The notes under the pieces are model-generated. The model searched no databases and was not told the DNA's origin. It saw only the letters and a list, made by a program, of their open reading frames with translations. Both the position numbers and the translations under genes were made by a program. Source: Bradyrhizobium lupini (GTDB lineage: Bacteria > Pseudomonadota > Alphaproteobacteria > Rhizobiales > Xanthobacteraceae). From it: 64,000 bases of DNA. The stretch is from the NCBI RefSeq assembly GCF_040939785.1, contig NZ_CP162553.1, positions 5,723,001-5,787,000 on the forward strand, read 5' to 3'. Positions 56,842-64,000 of the stretch are shown in pieces; the stretch's first letter is position 1, and each line of letters starts with the position of its first letter.

Positions 56842-57822
56842 TTACGACTGCAAATCGCGTGGCCTTCGTTTCCTTGGCCGACCGGAACGATATAGACCCC
56901 GCACTTCCTGCTGTTGAAAGAGCTCCGCGCAGACGCCACGCAGCCATTGGCTTGCCGGGTCATGATGGAAGCGGGCGTGCCAATATTGCTTCACCGTGAA
57001 GCCGGCAATCGGCAGCGGGCAGTCGAGCACGCGCAGTCCGTAATAGTGGGCCAGGGTTTCGCCAATGTGCCTTGGAAGCGTGGCGATCAGGTCAGTCGTC
57101 CCGACGATTGCGGGTAGTCCCAAAAAGCCGGGTAGCTCAAGCGCAACGTCAAGGACTATTTTCTGCTCCTGCAGCGCGCCCGCGAGCAACTGATGTCCAG
57201 TGCCGGAGCGAATGAGGACGTGTGCCTCACGCCTGAAATCCTTTGCCGTGATGCGGTTGCGGATCCGAGCATGTTTTGCGTTCGCAAGGCATACCCAATC
57301 CTGCGGAAACAGCGCCTGTTGGAAGTGTCCAGCATCGAGATCCGAGATGTAGCCGAGCGCCACATCGGCTTCACCGGATTGCAGCATGCGTGGGGTGTCG
57401 GCGCCGATCTGTGTCGCCTCGATACGAACGCCTGGGGCAACACGGCGGACGTGGGCGAGAATGGACGGAAGCAGCGTGACGTGGCTTCCGTCCGTCATGC
57501 AGATGGCAAAACGGCGCTTTGCGGTTGTCGGATCGAAGTCGGTGCGAAGCTCGGCAAGGCGACGCAACATTTCCAGCGCCTGCCTCGCGGTGCCGATGAG
57601 AGCCTCGGCGCGCGGCGTCGGCAGCATGCCCTTCGCTGACCGAATGAAGAGCGGATCGTCCAACTCCTTTCGCAGGCGCGCCAGCCAGATTGAAATGGTC
57701 GGCTGGCTTTGACCGAGCCTCTCGGCTGCTTTGGTGACGCTGCCCGTGGCGAACAGTGCGTCAAAGAGCCGGAGGAGGCGCGGCTCCAGCAGGCTCGTCT
57801 CGGAAAGGTCCTGATGCTTCAT
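56842..57822 (-). CDS. LysR-family transcription regulator
   Basis: A 326-residue regulator divergent from the catabolic operon and probably its activator. The winged HTH covers about 13-75: RLFDALFATGSVTKAAERLG then QPTISIWLARLRKELDDPLF and GMLPTPRAEALI. The effector domain follows (RRFAICMTDGSHVTLLPSIL; DVALGYISDLDAGHFQQALF). The sequence is of the NodD/LinR-like subgroup with a SLLEPRLLRLFDAL start. Start ATG 57822; 102 bases separate it from the first operon gene, with an inverted-repeat operator between them. Confidence 0.93.
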   Translation of the reverse strand: MKHQDLSETSLLEPRLLRLFDALFATGSVTKAAERLGQSQPTISIWLARLRKELDDPLFIRSAKGMLPTPRAEALIGTARQALEMLRRLAELRTDFDPTTAKRRFAICMTDGSHVTLLPSILAHVRRVAPGVRIEATQIGADTPRMLQSGEADVALGYISDLDAGHFQQALFPQDWVCLANAKHARIRNRITAKDFRREAHVLIRSGTGHQLLAGALQEQKIVLDVALELPGFLGLPAIVGTTDLIATLPRHIGETLAHYYGLRVLDCPLPIAGFTVKQYWHARFHHDPASQWLRGVCAELFQQQEVRGLYRSGRPRKRRPRDLQS

Positions 57823-57837
57823 TGCGAACTACAATAA

Positions 57838-57863
57838 TGGATATAAGGATCATAGCATATCCA
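57838..57863. promoter_or_regulatory. Perfect inverted repeat in the LysR-operon intergenic region
   Basis: TGGATAT (57838-57844) and ATATCCA (57857-57863) are separated by 12 bases and lie 16 bases upstream of the lysR start and 62 before the operon. Dyads with AT-rich half-sites and this spacing are typical LysR-type recognition sites. Confidence 0.75.
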
Positions 57864-57924
57864 AATACAGGGCAGCCTGCTAGCACGCTCCCGACTCCGA
57901 GAATGGCGCGGGAGAAGCGTTCGG

Positions 57925-58869
57925 ATGAGGATCTGCTTTATCGGAGCGGGAGCCTTGGGCTCGACCATCGGCGGTACGCTGGCGCGCGGCGGGGCCGAGG
58001 TCTGGCTGATCGATCCGTTCCAGGCTCATGTCGACGCTATCAATGCCGGCGGCCTACGGGTGCTCGAAGTTGGCGCCGAGACCGTTGTGAAGGTCACTGC
58101 GTGCACTTCCGCGACCCAGGTTGGCGTAGAGGCAGACCTCGTCATTGTCCTCGTCAAATCCTACCACACGCGGGATGCCATCCGTGCCGCGGCGCCGATC
58201 ATCGGGCCGCGGACGGTCGTGATGTCGCTTCAGAACGGTCTTGGTCACGAGGACATCCTGTCGGAGGAGGTTGGTCGTGACCGGGTCATGGCGGGCAAGA
58301 CCTACGTCGGCGGTGTGCTGCTCGGCCCTGGTCATGTTCGTTCCGGGGTGCTCGGCAAGGAGACCATCATCGGCGAGCTTGACGGTCGCTTGACGGAACG
58401 TGCGCAGCTAATCTCCGGGACTTTTAATCGCGCCGGAATTCTCACGCGGCTCAGCGACAACATCTTGGGCACGATGTGGGACAAGTTGTTCATCAACGTC
58501 GCCGGAGGAGGAATTACCGCCGTTACCGGGCTGACTTATGGCGGCCTGTATTCGCTGCCAGTTCTGGAAGATTGCGCGCTGGCCGCAATCTCGGAGGGCA
58601 TCGCGGTTGCGCAAGCTGCCGGCGTGAAGATCTCGATTACCGATCCGCGACGCGCCTGGACGATGGCGTCCGCCGGACTTCCGCCCGAGTTCAAGACGTC
58701 GATGCTGCAGAGCTTGCAGTCCGGCAATCTGACCGAGGTTGACTACATCCACGGCTCCGTCGTGCGTTGGGGCGCCAGGCTCAACGTGCCGACCCCCGTC
58801 AATTCCACCCTCGTCGCGCTGGTCAAAGGCATCGAATACGCCCGCAGCGACTATCCTGGAAGGTCTTGA
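57925..58869 (+). CDS. Ketopantoate reductase family 2-oxoacid reductase
   Basis: A 314-residue dehydrogenase, first gene of the operon. The N-terminus MRICFIGAGALGSTIGGTLA is a Rossmann fold. VLVKSYHT near 75 carries the family's catalytic Lys, MSLQNGLGHED follows, and the C-terminal domain has GTMWDKLFINV and PPEFKTSMLQSLQSG with TEVDYIHG. The residue after the second strand is Asp (WLIDPF), which would favour NAD over NADP. In this context it is more likely a catabolic 2-oxoacid/2-hydroxyacid enzyme than pantothenate biosynthesis. ATG follows a GGAGAAGC-type site. The VOC gene starts four bases after its stop. Confidence 0.88.
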   Translation: MRICFIGAGALGSTIGGTLARGGAEVWLIDPFQAHVDAINAGGLRVLEVGAETVVKVTACTSATQVGVEADLVIVLVKSYHTRDAIRAAAPIIGPRTVVMSLQNGLGHEDILSEEVGRDRVMAGKTYVGGVLLGPGHVRSGVLGKETIIGELDGRLTERAQLISGTFNRAGILTRLSDNILGTMWDKLFINVAGGGITAVTGLTYGGLYSLPVLEDCALAAISEGIAVAQAAGVKISITDPRRAWTMASAGLPPEFKTSMLQSLQSGNLTEVDYIHGSVVRWGARLNVPTPVNSTLVALVKGIEYARSDYPGRS

Positions 58870-58873
58870 GACA

Positions 58874-59260
58874 ATGTCATTGCCCCGCGCTTATGTCGAA
58901 CACGTCGCGATCCGTGTGCCGGACGTTGATCGTCACGTCGACTTCTTTCGTGAGGTGCTTGGTCTCGCCAATCGCGATGAGCAACCCGCCGATGGTACGC
59001 GCCCGCGTCAGGTTTGGGTGCTCGGAAGCGTGCAACTCATTGAAGATCCGAATTTCGTCGGACCAGAGGGGCGTCTCGCCCATCTCGGCATCATGGTCGA
59101 CGATTACGAAGGTGTACTCACCCGTGCCGCCGCCTGGGGCGCCAAGGCGTTGCCCGCCGGGCCGAACTGGCTCGAGCTGCCGGGCGGGCTCAACGTCGAA
59201 ATCTTGCAAGCCAGCGCAGGCGCCGTGGAAGCCGCCCTGGCGATCAATCCCCGTGCCTAG
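58874..59260 (+). CDS. VOC-superfamily (glyoxalase-like) protein
   Basis: A 128-residue metalloprotein-like fold. YVEHVAIRVPDVDRHVDFFR is the first beta-alpha-beta module with a potential metal His, RLAHLGIMVDDYEGVLTRAA the second, and WLELPGGLNVEILQ provides the Glu end. Family members include lactoylglutathione lyases, methylmalonyl-CoA epimerases and ring-cleavage dioxygenases, so its reaction cannot be named. Starts four bases after the reductase and 13 before maoC. Confidence 0.86.
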   Translation: MSLPRAYVEHVAIRVPDVDRHVDFFREVLGLANRDEQPADGTRPRQVWVLGSVQLIEDPNFVGPEGRLAHLGIMVDDYEGVLTRAAAWGAKALPAGPNWLELPGGLNVEILQASAGAVEAALAINPRA

Positions 59261-59273
59261 AGGAAGACGCGAT

Positions 59274-59744
59274 ATGACAGATGAGCGCTACTGGGACGAT
59301 GCCAAGGTCGGCGATGAATGCGTTACGCCACCGGTGACGGTCACAGAAGGAATGGTAAATGCCTACGCCGAACTGACGGGCGATTTCACGCCGGTCCATG
59401 TCGACGAGGAGTACGCGAAGACAACGCCGTTCGGCACGCGCGTCGCGCACGGGCTGTTTGGTCTGTCGCTGGCCGACGGTTTGAAGACCCGTGCCTACTA
59501 CCGCTTCCTCCCGGGAATGTCGCTGGGCTGGACGTGGGATTTCAAGCTGCCGATCAAGCTCGGGGACACCGTGCACGTGAAGTTCCGCGTGGGTTCAATG
59601 CGCGAGACAAAGCGGGACGGGTGGGGCATCGTGGTGCTGCCCTCGGAGCTGATTAATCAGCGCGGCGAAGTGGTGCAGCTCGGTGAGCATCGGCTGATGA
59701 TTCCGATGCGCCCGAAGACCGGCGTCGCGGGAGAGCGCGCATGA
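59274..59744 (+). CDS. MaoC-like hydratase/dehydratase
   Basis: A 156-residue hot-dog protein. The hydratase motif is ELTGDFTPVHVDEEYAKTTP followed by RVAHGLFGLSLADGL, with the catalytic Asp and His of the R-hydratase type (DFTPVH). The C-terminal half is KLPIKLGDTVHVKFRVG. It likely hydrates or dehydrates a CoA thioester, possibly one made by the CaiB enzyme encoded next. Its stop overlaps the next ATG (ATGA). Confidence 0.9.
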   Translation: MTDERYWDDAKVGDECVTPPVTVTEGMVNAYAELTGDFTPVHVDEEYAKTTPFGTRVAHGLFGLSLADGLKTRAYYRFLPGMSLGWTWDFKLPIKLGDTVHVKFRVGSMRETKRDGWGIVVLPSELINQRGEVVQLGEHRLMIPMRPKTGVAGERA

Positions 59745-60967
59745 CCGCGCAAGATCTGCCGCTCAAAGGCGTCCGCGTCATCGACTACAGCCATTTCCTG
59801 GCCGGCCCGTTCATGGGCCGTTGCCTCGCCGCGATGGGCGCGGAGGTCATCAAGGTGGAGCGTCCAAAGGGCGGCGACGCAGGCCGGGCCCATGGATATT
59901 TCAAGGACGAACAATCCGGCTACTTCCTACAGCAGAATATGGGGAAGCAGGGACTTTGCATCGACCTGCGCGACAAGCGTGGTCTCGACATGATGATGAA
60001 GCTGGTCGACACAGCCGATGTCTTCATCGAGAATTACCGACCCGGCGCACTCGAACGTCTCGGGCTTGGTTACAAAGCGCTATCGGGGCGGAATCCGAAG
60101 CTGATCTATTGCTCGGTCTCCGCCTATGGTCACACCGGTCCCTATGCCGATCGTCCGGGCTTCGGCCTGATCGCAGAGGCGATGTCGGGGGCCCTGGCGC
60201 AATTGGGCAATCCCGGCGAAGCGCCGCCACTGCTGCGGATGCCGCTGGCCGATATGTACACTGGCATTCATGGCGTCGCTGCTATCAATGCGGCGCTGGT
60301 TGGCCGTGCGTCGTCCGGGCGCGGCCAACATATCGATCTGGCGCTGTACGATTGCATGGTCTCGATGCACGACTATGCGGTTCAGCGTTACTTCCTCTCG
60401 GGCGGCGCTGACCTGCCGAAGCAAACCGGCAGCGGACAGCCGGACTCGACCGTTTACGGGGTCTTTCCGGCCAAGGACGGCAATCTTGTCATCGCTGCGC
60501 AAGTCGATGATGCGTGGCGACGATTGGCGAGCCTGATTGGAGGAGACACGCTGGCATTGGACGAGCGTTTCGCCAAGCCCGCCGCGCGGAACGCCCATTA
60601 TGCTGAAGCCATGGAGATTGTGCGCAACTGGACGCTATCACAGCCGTCTCGGGATGCGTGTCTTGCGGCACTCGAGGAAGCAGGTGTGCCGTCCGCTCCC
60701 GTGCAGACCATCGAAGAGGTCGCGAGGGATCCGCAGATCCATGCGCGCGGCATGCTGGTCGAGCAGGAGCATCCGGTGCTCGGCAAGGTAACGCTGCCGA
60801 ACCTGCCGTTCCGGTTCTCCGATTGCGACACTACGGTGCGTACTCCGGCGCCACTGCTTGGGCAGGACAATCGCCGCATTGCCGCATCGCTGGGACTGTC
60901 GGCCGAAGCCGTCGACGCGATGGTGCGCGACGGCGTGCTTTACAACGAAGCTGCAGTGCGGGAGTGA
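59741..60967 (+). CDS. CaiB/BaiF-family (class III) CoA-transferase
   Basis: A 408-residue class III CoA-transferase. GVRVIDYSHFLAGPFMGRCL, AEVIKVERPKGGD, then NMGKQGLCIDLRDKRG and ENYRPGALERLGLGY are family signatures. The catalytic Asp is expected in PLADMYTGIHG. ALVGRASSGRGQHIDLALYD and the C-terminal EVARDPQIHARGML complete the fold. These enzymes move CoA between carboxylic acids without thioester hydrolysis. The donor and acceptor are unknown. It is the only CoA-activating enzyme in the operon. Overlap with maoC by four bases implies translational coupling. Confidence 0.93.
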   Translation: MTAQDLPLKGVRVIDYSHFLAGPFMGRCLAAMGAEVIKVERPKGGDAGRAHGYFKDEQSGYFLQQNMGKQGLCIDLRDKRGLDMMMKLVDTADVFIENYRPGALERLGLGYKALSGRNPKLIYCSVSAYGHTGPYADRPGFGLIAEAMSGALAQLGNPGEAPPLLRMPLADMYTGIHGVAAINAALVGRASSGRGQHIDLALYDCMVSMHDYAVQRYFLSGGADLPKQTGSGQPDSTVYGVFPAKDGNLVIAAQVDDAWRRLASLIGGDTLALDERFAKPAARNAHYAEAMEIVRNWTLSQPSRDACLAALEEAGVPSAPVQTIEEVARDPQIHARGMLVEQEHPVLGKVTLPNLPFRFSDCDTTVRTPAPLLGQDNRRIAASLGLSAEAVDAMVRDGVLYNEAAVRE

Positions 60968-60970
60968 GCG

Positions 60971-61798
60971 ATGAGCGATCGTTATGCGGTGATTGGCAAT
61001 CCGATCGGCTTCAGCAAATCACCCTTGATCCATGGCACTTTCGCCAGAATGACGGGACAGGATCTCGTCTATGAGGCGATCGAGGGACCTATCGATGGCT
61101 TCAGCCGACGGGTCGACCAATTCCGGACAGAGGGTGCCAAGGGGCTGAACATCACCGCCCCTTTCAAGCTCGATGCCTTCGCTTATGCAAATGAGCTTTC
61201 AGAGAGCGCCAGACGGGCAGGTGCCGCAAACTGCCTGAAATTCGAGGGCGACCGGATCATCGCCGAAAATTTCGACGGGGTAGGGCTGGTGCAGGACATC
61301 ACTGCCAATCTCGGCGTCAAAATGGCCGGTCGGCGCGTCCTGATGCTCGGCGCCGGGGGAGCGGCGCGTGGCGCGTTGCTGCCTTTCCTGCGCCAGCAAC
61401 CGTCCGAGTTGGTTCTCGTCAATCGAACGCTGTCCAAAGCCGTGGCATTGGCCGAAGAGTTTGCCGGCTGTGGTCCCCTGATGGTGAGCGGCTACGCTGA
61501 ACTGGCGGACCTTGCCGAGGGCTATGACGTCGTGGTCAACGCGACCTCTGCCAGCCTGCGAGGTGAAATGCCGCCGCTTCCGGGGAATGTCTTCCAGGGC
61601 GCGGAGCTGGCGTACGAACTTGCCTATGGCAAAGGATTGACTCGCTTTCTGCAAGCGGCCCGCGCCGAAGGCGTGGCCAAACTGGCTGACGGCGTCGGCA
61701 TGCTGGTCGAGCAGGCGGCGGAAGCCTTCGTCTGGTGGCGCGGCGTGCGACCGAGCACGGCCCAGGTCATCGCCGAATTGACTGTTCCATTGAGCTGA
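60971..61798 (+). CDS. aroE: Shikimate dehydrogenase, NADP type
   Basis: A 275-residue dehydrogenase. Substrate-site Ser residues are in GFSKSPLIHGTF, the catalytic Lys in NITAPFKLDAF, and the Asp in ENFDGVGLV. The dinucleotide loop is LMLGAGGAARGALLPFL, and the second strand reads VLVNRTLSKA; the NRT motif is that of NADPH-using AroE. It starts three bases after the CoA-transferase. AroE normally serves aromatic biosynthesis; inside this operon it may be a pathway-specific enzyme. Confidence 0.9.
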   Translation: MSDRYAVIGNPIGFSKSPLIHGTFARMTGQDLVYEAIEGPIDGFSRRVDQFRTEGAKGLNITAPFKLDAFAYANELSESARRAGAANCLKFEGDRIIAENFDGVGLVQDITANLGVKMAGRRVLMLGAGGAARGALLPFLRQQPSELVLVNRTLSKAVALAEEFAGCGPLMVSGYAELADLAEGYDVVVNATSASLRGEMPPLPGNVFQGAELAYELAYGKGLTRFLQAARAEGVAKLADGVGMLVEQAAEAFVWWRGVRPSTAQVIAELTVPLS

Positions 61799-61813
61799 CG
61801 GACGACGCCGACA

Positions 61814-62668
61814 ATGCATCGCAAACCCGGCTTTCTCGTCGGCCTGATCGGCAGCGGCATCTCGGCGTCTCGCACGCCGCCCATGCACGAAGCGGCCGCC
61901 GACGCCGCTGGCATCCGCTATCTCTACAAGAAGATCGATCTGACCGAGTTGAACCTCGGCGTCGAAGCATTGCCGGAATTGCTCACGGCCGCAAGGCGGA
62001 TGGGCTTTGACGGTTTGAACGTAACCCATCCCTGCAAGCAGGCGATCCTTCCACTGCTGGACGAGCTTTCGCCCGACGCCGAGGCGCTTGGTGCGGTGAA
62101 CACCGTGGTCGTCAGGAACGGCCGAATGACCGGCCACAACACCGACTGGTTCGGCTTCGCGGAGAATTTCCGCCGCAACATGCAAGGTGCACCACTTGGT
62201 CGCGTCGTGCAATTCGGCGCAGGCGGCGCCGGTGCGGCGGTTGCTTTCGCGCTGATGAAGCTTGGCGTGCAGGAACTGACCATCATAGACGTCGACCTGG
62301 CCAAGGCGCAGAGCGTGGTCGACGGCTTGTCCTCTCGATTTGTAGAAGGGCGCTTGAGGGTCGGCCAGGATGTTGCCGCCGCCGTGGCGGCCGCAGACGG
62401 AATTGTCAACGCGACGCCGATCGGCATGGACAAATATCCGGGAACGCCGCTGCCGCTGGCGATGCTGTGTTCCGGTCTCTGGGTTGCCGAGATCATCTAC
62501 TTCCCGCTGGAGACCGCGCTGCTGCGCGCGGCGCGGGCCCTCGGCTGCCGCACGGTCGATGGTGGCGGAATGGCTATCTTCCAGGGCACCGAAGCGTTCC
62601 GCCTGTTCACGGGCGTCTCGCCTGATCCAGACGTCTTCTTCGCAACTTTCGCATCCCTGGGAGGGTGA
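61814..62668 (+). CDS. Quinate/shikimate dehydrogenase, NAD type
   Basis: A 284-residue paralogue beside aroE. ISASRTPPMHEAAADAAGIR, FDGLNVTHPCKQAILPLLDE and GHNTDWFGFAENF are the signatures of the quinate-type branch. After GAGGAGAAVAFALM the strand reads LTIIDVDLAKA: Asp replaces the NRT motif, indicating NAD preference, as in catabolic quinate/shikimate dehydrogenases. Two dehydrogenases of opposite cofactor type in one operon is unusual. It starts 15 bases after aroE. Confidence 0.9.
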   Translation: MHRKPGFLVGLIGSGISASRTPPMHEAAADAAGIRYLYKKIDLTELNLGVEALPELLTAARRMGFDGLNVTHPCKQAILPLLDELSPDAEALGAVNTVVVRNGRMTGHNTDWFGFAENFRRNMQGAPLGRVVQFGAGGAGAAVAFALMKLGVQELTIIDVDLAKAQSVVDGLSSRFVEGRLRVGQDVAAAVAAADGIVNATPIGMDKYPGTPLPLAMLCSGLWVAEIIYFPLETALLRAARALGCRTVDGGGMAIFQGTEAFRLFTGVSPDPDVFFATFASLGG

Positions 62669-62719
62669 CACCCGGCCGATGGGCGAGCGGCACGCACAAC
62701 GCCCGAGAGGAAACGCAAG

Positions 62720-63388
62720 ATGGGCTACACGCTCGATTTCTCGGTGGTTTGGCACGCAATGCCCGCGTTGCTGTGGGGTTGCGTGGGGACGTTGGGTTTG
62801 GCGCTTGCTGGCATGACGCTCGCAATGATCATCGGCGTCGCGGGCGTCGCGGCCCGCGATGCGAAGGCGGCCTGGTTGCGCGCCATCGTGATCGGCTTCG
62901 TCGAAATCGTGCGCAACACGCCGTTCCTGGTGCAGATCTTCTTTCTGTTCTTTGCACTGCCGCTCGTCGGGGTAAAGCTCAATCCGACCGCCACGGCCAT
63001 TATCGCACTCGGCGTCAACGGAGGCGCGTACGCCATCGAGATCATCCGCGGCGGCGTGCAATCGATTCACAAAGGGCAAATCGAGGCTGGCTACGCGCTC
63101 GGACTGCACAAAGGGCAGGTATTCCGTTCCATCGTACTCAAGCCCGCGCTTCGCGCGATCTATCCCTCGCTCACGGGACAGTTCATCATGCTGACGCTGA
63201 CCTCGTCGATCTGTTCGGCTGTGTCGGCTTACGAATTGACGTCGGTCGCGCAGCGAATCGAAAGCGACACATTCCGCAGCTTCGAGGTCTATTTTTTCGT
63301 CACTTTCCTCTACCTCGCGATCTCCTGGCTGCTGATGGCGGGCTTCGCAATCATCTCTCACCGCTTCTTCTCATATCCGACGCGCTGA
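62720..63388 (+). CDS. Polar amino-acid-type ABC transporter permease
   Basis: A 222-residue inner-membrane permease of the HisM/GlnP family with about five membrane helices. The EAA loop reads KGQIEAGYALGLHKGQVFRS followed by IVLKPALRAIYPSL, and ITAxxxxNG-type ALGVNGGAYAIEIIRGGVQ precedes it. Operon spacing is 51 bases after the dehydrogenase and 12 before the next permease. The ATPase and binding protein are presumably beyond the window. The permease type suggests a substrate that is an amino acid or small polar acid. Confidence 0.92.
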   Translation: MGYTLDFSVVWHAMPALLWGCVGTLGLALAGMTLAMIIGVAGVAARDAKAAWLRAIVIGFVEIVRNTPFLVQIFFLFFALPLVGVKLNPTATAIIALGVNGGAYAIEIIRGGVQSIHKGQIEAGYALGLHKGQVFRSIVLKPALRAIYPSLTGQFIMLTLTSSICSAVSAYELTSVAQRIESDTFRSFEVYFFVTFLYLAISWLLMAGFAIISHRFFSYPTR

Positions 63389-63400
63389 GGAGCACAGATC

Positions 63401-64000
63401 ATGACACCGCATTTCGGCGTTCCCGAGTTCGGCTTCCTCCTGCGTGGTCTGCAATGGACGGTACTCCTGACGCTGGTTGCATTCGTCGGTGGCTGTACCG
63501 CCGGCCTGGTCGTCGCATTGTTGCGCACCTGCGGTCGCACGACCGTGGAATGGATAGTTCGGATCTATATCGGAATCTTCCAGGGGACACCGCTGCTGCT
63601 GCAACTGTTCGTGGTGTATTACGGCTTGGCGCTCCTCGGATTGAAGCTGTCAGCATTCGTTGCGGTCGCGATTGGGTTCACCGTCAACGCCTCGGCTTTT
63701 CTGGGCGAGATCTGGCGCGGCGCAATCCAGGCCGTGCCTCGCGGTCAGACCGAGGCCGCGATGGCGCTCGGTCTACACTATTCCGCGCGCATGCGCGACA
63801 TCGTGCTGCCGCAAGCCATTCGCATCGCGCTGCCGGCGACCATTGGCTATCTCGTGCAGCTCATCAAGGGTACCTCGCTCGCTGCCATCGTCGGCTTCAT
63901 CGAACTCGCCCGCGCGGGTCAAATCGTATCGAACCAGACCTACCAGCCGTTGCTCGTCTTCGGTGTGGTCGGCGCGATGTATTTCATCCTCTGCTGGCCA
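63401..64000 (+). CDS. Second ABC transporter permease, cut by the window end
   Basis: From ATG 63401, after GAGGAGC, 200 codons run open to the last base. The protein has the same permease fold: FQGTPLLLQLFVVYYGLALL, GEIWRGAIQAVPRGQTEAAM then ALGLHYSARMRDIVLPQAIR (EAA loop) and LIKGTSLAAIVGFIELARAG. It pairs with the upstream permease to form the membrane channel. The 3' end lies outside. Confidence 0.92.
   Translation, partial: MTPHFGVPEFGFLLRGLQWTVLLTLVAFVGGCTAGLVVALLRTCGRTTVEWIVRIYIGIFQGTPLLLQLFVVYYGLALLGLKLSAFVAVAIGFTVNASAFLGEIWRGAIQAVPRGQTEAAMALGLHYSARMRDIVLPQAIRIALPATIGYLVQLIKGTSLAAIVGFIELARAGQIVSNQTYQPLLVFGVVGAMYFILCWP

Noticed and set aside
61199..63361. 720-codon open frame on the minus strand
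   Set aside because: It lies opposite aroE, the quinate-type dehydrogenase and a permease, all with clear motifs. Its composition (His/Arg/Gln-rich) is the usual antisense shadow of GC-rich genes.

Overview
The window looks like a piece of a Bradyrhizobium-type alphaproteobacterial chromosome. This rests on high GC, strong G/C third-position bias, many families of very small rhizobial hypothetical proteins, a secreted GCG/CRPN-type peptide, and the FecR-TPR-VCBS and MHYT-GGDEF-EAL architectures. Species cannot be fixed by eye.

Left flank (1-3,836) is ordinary housekeeping DNA: leuA, an orphan TRAP-transporter solute-binding protein with a clear terminator, a secreted Spy/CpxP-like LTXXQ protein with a terminator, and an intact tRNA-Lys(CTT). 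A complete tyrosine-recombinase gene (3,898-4,920, minus) abuts the 3' end of the tRNA. That is the usual left edge of a tRNA-integrated genomic island.

The middle (about 3.9-56.5 kb) is a gene-poor accessory mosaic. Intact or nearly intact genes stand between long stretches of debris. The signalling genes are a SAM-adenylate cyclase-AAA-TPR regulator with one frameshift, a FIST sensor protein (one frameshift) overlapping a hybrid histidine kinase, a PAS-PAS-HTH regulator, a methyl-accepting chemotaxis protein, an MHYT-GGDEF-EAL protein, a Crp/Fnr regulator and a HisKA_2 kinase. Surface and secreted genes are a VCBS-repeat protein divergent from a FecR-TPR pair, RlpA, a CHAP/NlpC-like protein and several small exported proteins. 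DNA-related genes are an ATP-dependent ligase-polymerase (LigD type), a NYN-domain protein and an H1-like basic protein. A patatin-like protein lacks both canonical catalytic residues. Debris includes ABC substrate-binding protein relics, a lipocalin-like pseudogene, an acyl-CoA synthetase relic, truncated IS110 and integrase fragments, a response-regulator tail, and DnaK and protein-isoaspartate methyltransferase fragments. Repeats include a three-copy stem-loop element, a four-unit tandem array with palindromes near 27.6 kb, a (CT)15 tract and two tRNA-3'-end relics near 56.3-56.5 kb.

The right end (56.8-64 kb) is compact again. A LysR regulator is divergent from an uninterrupted eight-gene operon: ketopantoate-reductase-like, VOC, MaoC, CaiB/BaiF CoA-transferase, a NADP-type AroE, a NAD-type quinate/shikimate dehydrogenase, and two polar-amino-acid-type ABC permeases, the last cut by the window edge. 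A perfect TGGATAT/ATATCCA inverted repeat lies between the two arms. The combination reads as a substrate-inducible uptake and catabolic pathway whose substrate I cannot name. It is the most coherent candidate for an undescribed system here.
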